A DNA stretch of 64,000 nt from Chelydra serpentina (lineage: Eukaryota > Chordata > Testudines > Chelydridae). Shown in pieces: positions 45,951-57,165 of this stretch (position 1 is its first letter; the number at the start of each line of letters is the position of its first letter). A model generated the notes under the pieces. It was not told where the DNA came from, ran no database searches, and worked only from the letters and a program-made list of their open reading frames with translations. The stretch lies in NCBI GenBank assembly GCA_037349315.1, contig JBAIAC010000001.1, positions 40,796,001 to 40,860,000 of the forward strand. The letters are read 5' to 3'. The position numbers were made by a program, and so were the translations under genes.

Positions 45951-46925
45951 GACAGAGTAAGTCTGCATAGCTCCATTGACTGCCCAGTTTTCTGGATCCC
46001 ACAAGTATTAAGGGTGCTGGAATATCCCAGAACAGCTCGTGGGTTTTCTAGCCACCTCTCACAAGGGCAAACTATGCATCCAATAAATTCATAGCAAACT
46101 ATTCACCCAATACATTTTGCCTTTTTTTCCCCGTTTGAGAATGATCCATGAAGAGATGTTGATTTTTATTAATGGATTCATAGTTGCTCAAAAAACACTT
46201 TATGAGAATACAGTGCCATTCCCGGGTGTGTGAGAACTATTTGCGGTATGTGATTGCTCACGTCAGTAACATGGCATTGCTTCCATTTCCAGATTAAGGG
46301 TGGGATTTGAGCGCATATATTCCAGTGACTTTCAGTCGTGCCCCTAGGTCATTTAGTCACGTTGGAAAATCCCACACCAGATAACTGAAACATTATTGTA
46401 ACCTTTCTGCCAGATGGAGTCAGCAGCAACAAAAGCCAGGTTCAACAGGGGTTCCTTTTAACAATACAAAACAGAACCGGTTTGAGCCCCCATCCAGTAA
46501 TCTGGGAAAATGTAACACCACCCCTGGGTGCCTCTAAGAGGCAATGCTTTCCCTCTCACAAGCATGAAATCTGTGTATAACAAAAGATAACTTTTATTAA
46601 AAGGGAAAAGGGGACCCAGCATTAATTGGCAAAATACCACAACCACAATTCACAAGCATGTGACCACAGGCAAACACCCACCCCACAGTACGTTGGGCAG
46701 TGTCCCTTGCCTCAGTTTCCCCACTGTGAAAGTCTGACCAACAAATGTTCTCTTAATATGCCACTCCCTTTTATCTCCACTATACCCCACTCAGTTGGTT
46801 GTCCTCAGTGAGCAAGACCCAGAGTTCAGAGGTGTGTTCACATGGGTTCACCTCCAACCCTGGCATCCAGCAATGTCTCTTTTTCTGCTGCTGCCTCTGC
46901 AAGTAGCTTACAGCTACCACTCTTT

Positions 46926-47040
46926 CTCTGCCGCCACTGGCCACCACTGCCTGCTGCTGCCACAGGTTCTCTCTGCCACCACTGGCCCCTACTGCTGCTG
47001 CTGTCTTCTCTGCCACCGCCTGCTGCTCCCTGCTCCTTCT
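46926..47040 (+). repeat. CTG/CCA-rich minisatellite, about 2.5 units
   Basis: The word ctctgcc(g/a)ccactgg starts at 46926 and 46971 and in shortened form at 47008, each followed by ctgctgctg. Units are 37-45 bp. Short frames that read Pro/Ser/Leu or Ala/Gly-rich across it are artefacts. Confidence 0.6.
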
Positions 47041-47348
47041 GTGATGTCACACTTCGAGGTTCTGCCACTTAACCCAGTTCTTAGTGACTTCTAGTGAGGT
47101 GTCTGCAGTGTCTTTCACTGCAGCCCTGTCCCACACTAGGTCTAAGGCTTAGCCCCTAGAGCTGTTCATCAGCGATGTCAGCTCTACTAACCACTGAACA
47201 GAAACGAGGACTCTCAACTGAGTCTAAGAAGAGTCAAATGCATCCAGGACTCTTTAGGCAGAGTCCACGCCTCCAGGTGTGGAACAACTGTCCCCACCCC
47301 ACCCTCATTTTCACTGGGATTGGCATCCCTACCCCCTTGCTTAGCAAG

Positions 47349-47827
47349 TCGGGTTGCCAACGTTCCAATTTCTTAAAACTGTGCACTACAGGCCCCACCC
47401 CAGTCGCTCGGTCGCTTGTTCCCTCTCCCCCCATCCTTCACTTGCTTCCCCTCTCCCCTGGGACTCACCTGCTGCTGCCAGAGCTGGGCTGGGAGCTGAC
47501 ATGGAGCCTGCCTGCCCACCCACGAGATGCAAGTAGACTGCAGCCCCAGCTGAAAAGCAGCGGGTGCGGGTTGATGACCTGGTGTCCCCCGTCCCCCCAC
47601 CCCCCGCACTGCTCAGCTCTCTGCCCTAGTCCCTCCACGTCCCTATGCCAGGCTGGCAGGAAAGTGGGGGCAGGTGGTGGTTGTGGCATTTGCAGACAGT
47701 GACCCCCCTGTTCTGGCACCCCTGCAGAAAGTAACCAGACTTCTGGAATCCGGTCAGTACTTCTGCACACTACAGGTCCCCTTTCAACCAGACTTCCTGG
47801 TCGAAAACCAGACTCCTGGCAACCCTA
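47349..47827. mobile_element. hAT-type element nested in LTR-like DNA (479 bp)
   Basis: Left end tcgggttgccaacgttcc; reverse complement of right end tagggttgccaggagtc. Identical octamers ttagcaag flank it (47341-47348 and 47828-47835). Near the right end 'ctacaggtcccctttcaacc' and 'cctggtcgaaaaccagactc' are typical of a common turtle hAT family. The interior is CCC-rich. A 175-codon plus-strand frame across it reads as Pro/Ser/Leu-rich and has no domain. Confidence 0.9.
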
Positions 47828-48010
47828 TTAGCAAGTGAGCTCAGTTTAAGGTGACCCCCATCAATCAGGGCAGGCTAAGTACCCTTCCGCTGCCCTTTAC
47901 TCATACACTAAGAATAACAGTTCATTACCCCTGCATTCAAATACCAAAGTGATTTGTAACCCAACACCAGCCAAAATTAATCACTTTGGCAAAGCAGCTC
48001 CATCTGCAGA

Positions 48011-50047
48011 GCACCTAGGCAGAGTAGGTGTGTCTCTGCAAATCCAGACTGCTCCTGAAGTCTTTTCCCCCAGCTCATCACTCAGTGTCAGGGGAGAGCT
48101 TATTCAGAGGCTGCTCACATCATAAACAGGGGCAAGCACAAATTGAGGATATCTATTCACATGTAAATACCCTTATCTGCATGAAAATCTGGGTACTCAA
48201 CGGGGGTGAAATTTACCCCGGAGCAGAGGGCCAGTACAAGGCATATATGCAACACTTAAATCCAACCTGTCATATTTTGAAGGATTCAACTGGGCTTCAG
48301 TGATCCATCTGCCTTGTGCTGGGACCCTGAATGCTTGTGTTCATTCTCAAAATACTTGTGTGAATAAAAACCAGAATGTTGGTGGACAAGTGAACACAAA
48401 AGTGGCTGCAGAAACAACTGATTTAAAAGAGTGATTCTGAATTTGCAAAAACTGTTTGTGAATAACCTTTTGCTAGCAGCGACTAGGTCCTCATATGTTT
48501 TCTGAAGAGACTGGGAAATAGGGTCAAAAATGCAGCTCATAGTCCAATATTACTAAACATGGTGACACATGGGTGACAACCAACCATTCACCAAGCTATA
48601 CCCCACACTAAAGAAACAAACAAGTAATTACAGTCTCTTAACTAATTACAGTCCTCTGTATTAATGAGGGTGAATTATTCTTCAGTCAATAGCTTTTAGA
48701 AGAGATCAGTCCGAGTGAGATGATAAGACCTGGATCTAACAGCTGAGTGGAGTTTACATCCCTCAGCTTTGGTTTGGCTGGCTACAGAGATGGACTTGAG
48801 TTTTTGGTTGGGACTTATCCCTAGTTTTTAGGAAGACAAAACTCTGGGCTCAGTCCTCATTCAAAATCCCCACTAAACTTATTGGGAGCTTTACTGATTA
48901 AGGACCTCAGAACACAAAACCCCGTTTGTTTTCTCTTCCTCTCCCCCTCACCAGTTTGGAAAAGAGATTTTAAAGGTCTCATCTCAAAATTAGGATCCTC
49001 ATTGTAGATTACACTTCAGCCACCACGCCTACAAGAAACCGACAACTAATAATGGATTCAGTAGGTTGTTCACAGTGGAGTATAGATGTGTATTTATTTA
49101 GGGTTTAAAAAAAAAAAAATAGAGAACCAACATATATAAACACCATTACATTTTGGCTGTATCCTTCCTGGCCACCCATCTTATACTGCTAGTCTCTGTA
49201 GTCTGTAAGATCTTTAGGACAGGGACTGAGTAAAATCCTAGCCCCACTGAAATCAATGGCAAAACTGCAACTGATTTCTATGGATTTCTCTCTGAATCTT
49301 CCCTTATGTGTGGCTAGTGCCTAATAGATAATCTTAACAACAAGCATACTGTCTTGAGTAAGCTATTTGGGGCAAGGCCCTCTTTTTTTCTAGCATAATA
49401 ACTCAGGCACCTAGGCATTACCACAATAATAATAATTAATTAATTAGGTCAACAGCATTTTCATGATATGCTAAAGTACCACAAACACAAGACCTATGAT
49501 GTCACAGATGACCTTGCAGGAGAAGATAACACAACAGAAGAGAAAACGCTTGAGTGACCAATACATTGGGGAGATAAATGATCAAATATTGCATGAGAGA
49601 ATATGACTAACAATTTTACATTCTATGAATATTTTGCCATGGAGGCTCAATTAATAATTTTGAATATTTTCATAGACAGATGATAAAAAAATCTTTTCAG
49701 GACCTATTTCAGCAATATGAGGAAACCTACTGCACAATCAATCTGCTGGCATTTCACTTAGGATTTATAAATGTAACTCAAGTCATTTTTTCTTAGCTCA
49801 CAGAGAGCACTTTGAAAGGTATTTCAGTTTATTTGGATAACAATCTATCAGAATAAACCTGCTCAGTAAATGATGTGACTACAAATGAGGCTGCATAGGA
49901 ATAAAAAGAATAAAAATGGAGCTTAATTACCCCAGTGATGGCTTACAGCTATTGAATTTTTCAAAATTAAACAAAAAATAAAAGAAAAAAGCTTCTACAG
50001 TCTGCATTCTATTTATGTGCTTCAAATGAACATTACATTTCAGATGT
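48011..50047. other. No gene seen
   Basis: AT-rich. 49193-49450 holds decayed L2-type tails ('gtctgtaagatctttaggac' and 'gctatttggggcaaggccct') and a short palindrome around 49230-49290. Nothing else recognised. Confidence 0.35.
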
Positions 50048-50095
50048 AGAAAGAAAAGAAAAGAAAAGAAAAAAAAAGAAAAGAAAAGAAAAAAG
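50048..50095 (+). repeat. (AAAAG)n microsatellite
   Basis: About nine units of aaaag with one longer A run in the middle. It reads as poly(Phe/Leu/Ser) on the opposite strand, which explains the short frame there. Confidence 0.95.
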
Positions 50096-50407
50096 ACCAC
50101 AGGGCGTCTGTAAGGTGTTAAAATGGGGGCAGAGCTGGCAGCCCTGATTTAGATACTGTATCATGCCGCAAACAGTTGGATGCAAACCACCAAATGAAAG
50201 AGTCCTGCAGGCCAAATCCTCAAGTCCTTACTCAGGCATCAGCCACCTGTCCCCTCTTAGATACCCCTTCCACTGGCTCCTTCTTTACTACATCACCTTT
50301 AAATTCCCAACCTAGAAGGCCCTATATAGTTGCATCTCTGACGTAAAGCCTGATTCTGTAAGTGGGTCTGTGCAGATGGCTCCTTGCCCCCAGATGGAAC
50401 CCCAGTG

Positions 50408-50585
50408 CCATGTTGCCAGTCTCAGGGTTTTATTGTGAGTCTCGTGGTGTGTTCTTCTTAAAGCTCCTGCTTCCCAGATTCATGTCAATACATAAGAATC
50501 TGAGCATTTTATTATTATTATTATTTTAAATGTCATGATTTTTTTAAGCCAGGTCTCATTATTTGAATGCTTTGGGTTGGCAAGA
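50408..50585. mobile_element. MITE with 'ttgccagtctcagggttttat' start
   Basis: Left end 'gttgccagtctcagggtttt', right end 'tgaatgctttgggttggcaa', an inverted match over about 9 bp (ttgcca / tggcaa). The inner 'ttattattattatt' run is usual in this family. Related to 34284. Target duplication was not resolved. Confidence 0.5.
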
Positions 50586-52311
50586 CGGTAGATGAGTCCA
50601 ATGAATTTACACATGGGCAAGAGGGGCTTCACTTAGATCCATGTGCAGGATTAGGGTCCCACTCTCTATATGCATCAGCCCCCTGAAGAATTTGCAATCT
50701 AATTACAGACATGACACACTGAGCCCCCTCCACTCGCCCAATAATGTCCACTTTGACATCGGCACATCCACATTACCCACAACCATTCCCATGCCACACT
50801 CTCCACTTGGAACACGTCGCCCAGTTCTGGTCTGTCAAGCCACTACCCTCTCTTCAGCCCCATCTTTCCACAATGCCCATAAGAAGTGAGTCAATACACA
50901 GAATTTAAATAAAACAAAAACCAATGTTGCTGTCATTCTAATCCTGCTTCATCCTATTCTCCCCCTACTTGTTGTATCAAGGCAAGAGCCAGCAAGTAAA
51001 TCCTGCCCCATTGACAAAGCTCCCATTGACTTCAGTGGAACCAGGATTTCATCCTATGTCATTCTAATTTGTCCTGTAAAGCATATAACACAATTGTTCT
51101 ATATATAGCACACACAACAATACTGCTCTCCTTCAAATGATAATTTCTTTACACTGCTGTTATTACCCACATTCAAAGCATGCAAGAGGTTTAAGAATCT
51201 CACCTTGTGTATCTTGTACGCAGAATAAATTCAGTTTTCGTCAGTGACCGAAGCCATGGTACCAAAGGTCATGAGAATTAACAATTCCTTAGGGCCAGAG
51301 CTCCAACAGGGAGATTCTCCGCAAAGTCAGTAAAAGGATTTAATAAATCAGTGAGGCAGTACATGGACTAAGAGGAAACCAAATACAAGTGAAAAGATGT
51401 TCAGAGAATTCAGAATAACTTGCTGAAGTGCTGCAGGAAACCCGTCACTGAGGCTACTGAAACCACTGATAGAATATTTATGAACAATGGCTAAATCCAC
51501 ATAGTGTAATTGTGATATATGTTTTATTTACACAGGGGAGCAGCTGGCATTCTTTGATCAGAAGAGACCCATAATTTAAAAGTTTTCTGGGTGAACTATG
51601 GAAAAAACTATTCTGAATGTACAAATATATTTTGCCTAACAAAAAGGGACATTGGCGTCTATTGCTACTGTTCCCTTAGTGTTCACTAGCAAAAAAAAAT
51701 TTTTTTTAATTTAAAAAACCAAACAAGTCCCTTGAAAAGAATGACAAAATGTAAGGCAATACACCGATGTATACATGGTTTTAAGATATTTTTTCTGACT
51801 TAAATTAATGTAGCAGCAGTATTTTGATAAATTCTAATAGGAAATCAAATCTGGGTGCCTCACAGTGTTTAACATAAGGCAAATTAAAGTTATGCCATTT
51901 TATGGTGTTTTAATTAATGAGAATCTAGAGTGGAATTCTCACACAAATACTGTACATATAGAATAACAAAGGAGTTCATTATGACTAGTGCTGTTAAACT
52001 GAGTATTAAATGAATTAACAATAATGAAGCACTTCTAATAATACCGTCCTATTTTCAGGTACATTTTAATGGATAGGTTTCATCCTGATTAAAACTGGTA
52101 AAATTATTAATCACAAATAAAATAATCTAGCCCATTTAGCCTTTGCTGTTCACCAGCTGGTCATGAACTGAACCCACTTTCTGGGAAAGAATTTGTTATT
52201 CATAAAAAATTGCCATATTTGTAGCCTATGGGTTCTTCACAAACTGTTCTGATAGCTGACCATCGAATAGCCTGTGTCATGTGGTGCTATTTCTGCTCCC
52301 TAAATGGATGG
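50586..52311. other. No gene seen
   Basis: AT-rich. 51000-51060 is a short palindrome (aatcctgccccattgac ... gtggaaccaggattt). Nothing else recognised. Confidence 0.4.
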
Positions 52312-53520
52312 TGTGACGCTTCCTGGGGGTACCCAGGTCTGTGAGGCACCTCTCCAACATCCACCTTTAGCACGAGGAAGCCTTGTCTGTGCCTGTCAGG
52401 GGTCAGCTCCTTGACTCTACCAGCCTATGCAACATAAGCATTCACCTGTCAGCCTACAAAGGCCCCGCTATCCCTCCGCAAGTTAGTGATAGGCACACTC
52501 CAATGCCCACAGCCTGCGAGCGTCTCCCTGGAGTATCCAGCCCCTCTTCCACTGGACACTCACAGAGCTCACAGATCTGCCACTCCCAAAGGAACAGTAC
52601 TCCACAGCATCCCACTCTACTTAACTCACCCTACTTAGATAGGTTCATAGTGAAAACAAGCATGAGTTTATTTAACAAAGAAAAAAGATTTAAGAAGACG
52701 CAAGTAGAATTAATGGAAACAAGTGGTTACATAGACAATAAAAACAATGACAGGTTTCAGTATAGTAGCCGTGTTAGTCTGTGTCAGCAAAAAGAAAATA
52801 AAGAAATACTTGTGGCACCTTAGAGACTAACAAATTTATTTCAGCATTTCTAGAGCCTAAACTTAACTAACAAGACACTTTCCCAGTCTCATTAGACTCA
52901 CTCAAAGTCTCTCTCCCAGCATTAAACAGCCAGATTGGCTGTGATCTGCTGTTCATAAGACAAAGCAGCTGGCAACTTGTCCCCTCCATTAAGGGTATCT
53001 TGGTGTACTTCTACACCCCCATATATAGTTCCAATGATCCATTGTCTTCACTTGTAAACAGGGTATCCCCTACTGCTTGTTTTTTCCTGTCAAGCATCTT
53101 CCCTGGGGTCTTTGCGATATGTTGATGGGGGGGCATGGATCAGCACTGATGTCACGGTCCCCATCAGTACCCAACCCGGGCCGGAGTCTGGAGACACTAA
53201 TGATCCAACTAGCAGACCAAATTTGGTGACGAATCCTGGCCACGTGTCACCTGGGGCATGCTGCACACACGCTAAGAAGATTAGCATTTTGCTCAGACTG
53301 TATGTAAGAATTCATTGTGAGGTATACAATACACAATGTACATGTAGCCAGACAGGTAGATAAGAGACTCTCGCCTGAAAAACTTCTGGTCCCCACCCCA
53401 AACTCGCAGACAATTTTCAGTGTACACACACACGCAACTCCTTATATATTATCCATACATATGTTTTTCAATGATTGCAATGACACACATGGCATAGTGT
53501 CACGTGATAACAGCGTGACA
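52312..53520 (-). mobile_element. LTR-like element, minus strand, with Penelope/SINE insertion
   Basis: Starts tgtgacgc and ends gcgtgaca, TG...CA with short inverted ends. On the minus strand a tatatat box lies at 53021-53027. A (T/A)-rich 'gagtttatttaacaaag' block at about 52665 resembles that of other turtle LTRs. No matching 5-bp duplication (gatgg versus ggctt), so it is either old or its ends are slightly misplaced. No viral gene is visible. The 146-codon plus-strand frame at 52383-52823 runs across the inserted repeat and is not a gene. Confidence 0.5.
52751..52845 (-). mobile_element. Penelope-like / SINE-like fragment inside the LTR
   Basis: 'caggtttcagtatagtagcc', 'gtgttagtctgtgtcagc', 'acttgtggcaccttagagac' and 'taacaaatttatttcagcat' follow a very common turtle repeat. 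Its full copies continue into a hammerhead-like block (ctgatga ... cgaaa) on the minus strand; this copy stops before it. It sits inside LTR-like DNA, so it came later. Confidence 0.65.
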
Positions 53521-54024
53521 GGCTTTTAGTAGAGACCTTACGTGACATACCTTGAGGAACTATTAAGTAGAGACAAGACCCAGGGGATCCCTGTAACCTT
53601 ATGCAGCCCTGTGCCCTATGCCAGTGGGCACCAAGAGGGTCCCGGGGTCACAGATGACTTCACATTTTATGCAGGAAAACAATGTATGTACATTTACAAA
53701 GTCTTCAGCTATCCAATTCCTTGCTTTAAGTACTTGGTACTGTAGAGGATGGGATCAATGACTGCAGTGCAGTCACTTAGCAACCTTCCTTGTTTTAGTG
53801 GGGGAAAATGAAGTATGGTTTGGAGGGAAAACTTGAAAGATCAAGTGTGGGTAATGCACAGCTGGAAAGCGAGGGATACCTGGCATAGGAGGCACCATGG
53901 AAAGAGACATGAAGATAGGAACATGAGAAGGAGAACTGAGAAACGATTTGTTGGCAGGTAGAACCGGCTCATGGGAGGAGCAGTAAGAAGTGGAAGCAGA
54001 GATGTGGGACACAGTTGTTTACAG
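53521..54024. other. No gene seen
   Basis: Overlapping short frames on both strands, no domain and no recognised repeat. Confidence 0.35.
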
Positions 54025-54400
54025 CAGTGCTTCTCAACCAAGGGCACGTGTACTCTTGGGGGTACGCAGAGGTCTTCCAGGGGGTACATCAGTTCATGTA
54101 GATATTTGCCCAGTTTTACAACAGGCTACATAAAAAGCACTAGTGAAGTCAGACAATGATTTGTTTATACTGCTCTACATACTATACACTGAAAAGTACA
54201 ATATTTATATTCCAATTGATGTATTTTATAATTATATGGTTAAAAATGAGAAAGTAAGCAATTTTTCAGTAATAGTGCACTGTGACACTTTTGTATTTTT
54301 ATGTCTGATTTTGTAAGTTTTTAAGTGAGGTGAAACTTGGGGGTACACAAATCAGACTGTTGAAAGGGTTACAGTAGTCTGGAAAGGTTGAGAGCCACTG
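54025..54400. mobile_element. hAT-type MITE (376 bp)
   Basis: Left end cagtgcttctcaacca; reverse complement of right end cagtggctctcaaccttt. Flanked by gtttacag (54017-54024) and gtctacag (54401-54408), 7 of 8 matching. Sub-terminal words 'cttgggggtacgcagagg' and 'cttgggggtacacaaatc' are typical of a common reptile hAT family. AT-rich core, no coding capacity. Confidence 0.9.
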
Positions 54401-54448
54401 GTCTACAGATTTCAAGGTGAGCACAAAGCCAGAATTTGAGGTGAAAGC

Positions 54449-54910
54449 CAGGGCCGGCTCCAGGCACCAGCCTACCAAGCACGTGCTTGGGGCGGCACCT
54501 ATCTTGGGGCAGCGCTCAGTTGTTTTGCGGTTTAAAAAAATATATATATATAACATACTTCGAGGCGGCTGGGCACTGGGGAGGGTGGTGTGTTGTGGCG
54601 CTGTTGGGGCGGGGCGGCACAGGCATGCCGCCCTCCCCCGCAGCGCTCCTCCAGCCGGGAGAGCAGGGCCAGCATGCCGCCCTCCCCCGCGGCGCTCCTC
54701 CGGCCGGGAGAGCGGGGCCGGCATGCCGCCCTCCCCCGCGGCGCTCCTCCGGCCGGGAGAGCGGGGCCGGCATGCCGCCCTCCCCTGCGGCGCTCCTCCG
54801 GCCGGGAGAGGCGCTGCGGGGGAGGAGGTTGTATTTTTTGTTTCGGTGGGGCAGTGCTTGAGGTTTTGGTTTTTTTGCCTGGGGCGGCAAAAAAGTTAGA
54901 GCCGGCCCTG
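54449..54910. mobile_element. hAT-type MITE with GC-rich tandem core (462 bp)
   Basis: Left end cagggccggctccaggc; right end agagccggccctg. Perfect 8-bp duplication gtgaaagc at 54441-54448 and 54911-54918. The end sequences, including 'accaagcacgtgcttggggc' and 'ggcaaaaaagttagagccgg', are shared with 44739-45333, so both use the same transposase. The centre is an unrelated GC-rich minisatellite. Frames of 124-160 codons on both strands (Pro/Arg/Ala-rich) come from that array. The perfect duplication suggests one of the more recent insertions here. Confidence 0.95.
54623..54810. repeat. 49-bp GC-rich minisatellite, 3.8 units
   Basis: Units start gcatgccgccctccc at 54623, 54672, 54721 and 54770, spaced exactly 49 bp. 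The second and third are identical except for the last base or two, and the first has three A for G changes. Each unit contains the near-palindrome cggccggg/ccgccctc and several CpG. Unit-to-unit identity is highest in the middle, the pattern expected of array expansion by slippage or unequal exchange. Confidence 0.95.
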
Positions 54911-54918
54911 GTGAAAGC

Positions 54919-56201
54919 CAAGGAAAAAACAATAGAGGGCTTCATAGAGGGGAGTGATATGATCAGAGCAGGGGGGTGAGAAGGGTGATTTTAGGCAGTT
55001 TGTGACATTCCATTCACTTCCTCTGTATTTCTCCCTGTTCTGGGAAGTTATATTATTCCAATCACTGACAAAAAGGTGAAATCATTTCACATACAGAAAT
55101 TCATATCTGAAGTATAACCAGGATCTTATGTCCTGTACAACACTGAATAGATACAGTTCAAACTAAATATTCCTTTAAAATACATTTTTAAAATCAGTGT
55201 AACTCTGGGTTGTCCGATAATTTAATACAATGGTTTCAGGAGGAAAATCAGAACATTTCCTATTATGGGTGTTCAAAATGTATCTTCTGACTCTGTAGAG
55301 AAAGCCATAAATCCTCTTTCAGAAGAGACTTTCTATCTTCAAAATTCTATTACAGCCAGACAGTTACCAAACCAATTGCATAGCAGCACCTATTATATAA
55401 AAATATATAAAAAATCATGCAGAATAGTACATTTTGCTCTCCCCCCCCTTTTCCTACACAGAGTAGTCATCTGATTGTATCCTTTTGCTGTTCACATTTT
55501 TGATTTATATTGTCTATGGTATTCGGGACACAAAATAGCTTTTGTTGTTAGTTGTAAAATATTGTTGTGATTTCAGACATCTTATGTTAGACTTACTAAT
55601 GCCTTACAAAATAGTGATATGCAATATAACTAAAGCTACATAGCTTTACTTTTCATTTGCTAAAATACCAACGGAGTTAAATTTTACACTGTAATCAGAA
55701 AATAGCAGGGCTCATTCTCATCTCATTTACACTGGTAATTCCACTGAGTTAATAGAATTACAGCAATGTAAAAGCCAGTATAAGAGATAGAAGAACCATG
55801 CTCTGGGGTATATTTGTGATTCTGGTACCCTTACTCACACGGAATCTTACTCCATGAGTACTCCATGAGTACATCTGTTGAATTCATTAGCGCTATTTGT
55901 GAGAGAAAGTGAATACCCAACATGAGTAAAGGTATCAGAATCTGGCCCTTAGAGAGTACACTGTATAATAAACACAATTACTGATTCTCACTTCCTTGTG
56001 TAATAGTTGTGTTTCACTTTTTGGTTAAACTTTTTTGTGATGCATTTACAAAGCAGATCATGAGAGAGTGTAGCAAGGGCTGGTTTATTAGCCTGTCACC
56101 ATGGGTTCTGGCTTAGTCACAAGTTTGGGGATCAAATCTTCTGTCCCTACTCAAGTCAAACTCCCATTTAAATTAATGATAAAGATTGCAGGATTGGGCC
56201 T
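54919..56201. other. No gene seen; one palindromic MITE
   Basis: AT-rich. 55730-55800 is a short palindrome, and 55812-55950 is listed separately. Nothing else recognised. Confidence 0.4.
55812..55950. mobile_element. Short palindromic MITE ('actccatgagtac' family)
   Basis: Left 'tgattctggtacccttactc', right 'gagtaaaggtatcagaatct', an inverted match of about 17 of 20. Core words match 26468-26582. A local direct duplication actccatgagtactccatgag (55850-55870) looks like replication slippage within the copy. Confidence 0.6.
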
Positions 56202-56868
56202 TGTCACGGGGTTCACTCACCGCTTGTGGTGCCTCCTCCTGGCAGTCCTGGGGGTATACAAGACTCCACCAGGTATTGCTCCCTCCCACGGTAGTGTGTC
56301 TCTGGTCATCCTCTCGCCCTGCAGAGCCCTCTTGCTCCAGGAACCGCAGCCTGCTCTTCATGACTCGGACCTCCAGCTGAGTCACCGTATATGCCCCCCC
56401 ATCCTCTGGGGTACATGTAACAAAGTCTTTCCAGGACTCCCAGGCAGTTTGCTGTCCACTGCCTGGCCTGTGCCATGTCCCCAGTGGTTGGTAGGGGAAC
56501 CCAGGCCTGCCGTCTATGCTGGGTTCCAGCTCAGGGGCCCTCCGGTTAGCAGCCAAGGTATGCACTCCTATTCCTTGCTGCTATTCCCTGAGTCTTCTCC
56601 TACATTCCAGGCTTCCCCCAATCTCTGGGTATGCCAGCCTACCAACTCCCTTCACTCAGGATGTGACTGCAGCCTACTTCCCTGCAGACCCTTTCTGTTG
56701 CCAGCTACCTGGCTTTAGATAGGCCCCACCTCTTCCTGTCCAGCTGAGCCAGCTTCAAATTAGTTCCCTGCTCCCTGGCTCCTTCTCCAGGTCATCCTGT
56801 GGAGTTAACTGGCCTGCCTCGCCATCTTAAACCCTTCCAGTCCTGTGTGGTGTGGACACTCCATCACA
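56202..56868 (-). mobile_element. Solo LTR, minus strand (667 bp)
   Basis: Starts tgtcacgg and ends ccatcaca, TG...CA with short inverted ends. Flanks ggcct (56197-56201) and ggccc (56869-56873) match at 4 of 5, the 5-bp duplication length of many retroviral and gypsy-type integrases. On the minus strand 'cctatctaaagccagg' (about 56715-56730) is a plausible TATA region. It lies inside a short palindrome ending 'gcaggattgggcc'. No internal retroviral genes are present, so a single LTR remains after recombination. Frames of 130-205 codons on both strands have no domain. Confidence 0.7.
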
Positions 56869-57012
56869 GGCCCTTGGTGCTCTGGATCCAGATCCTGGTG
56901 AATATTTATATAGACCATAAAAGCAACTTATACTTTAAAACCATCCGCATTTGGCATAACAGGACACCTGCCCCAAAGAATGCCATCTTAATTAGCTGAG
57001 CAGGAAATTTTC

Positions 57013-57165
57013 ATAAAAGCATAGGAATTGCTATACTGGACTAGATCTATGTTTCAGTGGCTAGTATCAGATGCTTCAGAAGAAGGCAGCCTCTACTTTC
57101 TCCCACCAGCACACAATGCACTTAGACAGTTATGTAAAACTGTACCCAGTGGGGGAGATTATTCC
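57013..57165 (-). mobile_element. CR1/L3 LINE 3' end, minus strand
   Basis: 'aattgctatactggactaga', 'tctatgtttcagtggctagt' and 'atcagatgcttcagaagaag' give the reverse complement of a CR1-type 3' end of the TTCTTATG group (compare 40106-40200: 'ggccatactgagtcaggcca'). Confidence 0.65.

Larger units (their letters stand above)
46397..48010 (-). mobile_element. LTR-like element, minus strand, interrupted
   Basis: Starts with tgtaacctttctgcc and, on the minus strand, contains 'gataaaaggg' (near 46770) as a TATA-like box. It has the GC-rich and CTG-rich internal regions usual for turtle LTRs. Sequence on the two sides of the hAT insertion at 47349-47827 seems continuous, so the insertion split it. 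No 5-bp duplication was found and the right boundary is only approximate. It may be more than one element. Annotated as an ancient LTR without any viral coding region visible. Confidence 0.35.

Noticed and set aside
47175..47702. 175-codon plus-strand frame rich in Pro/Ser/Leu
   Set aside because: Crosses the boundary of a hAT insertion (47349) and is therefore a chance fusion of unrelated repeats.
52383..52823. 146-codon plus-strand frame
   Set aside because: Runs antisense through an LTR-like element and into a Penelope/SINE fragment. No coding evidence.
54299..54979. Open frames of 124-160 codons on both strands, Pro/Arg/Ala-rich
   Set aside because: Produced by the 49-bp minisatellite, whose unit length (49 = 1 mod 3) lacks stops in the phases used. 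No domain and no splice context.
56101..56718. 205-codon plus-strand frame
   Set aside because: Lies across a solo LTR and its flank, is mirrored by a 130-codon frame on the other strand, and shows no domain.
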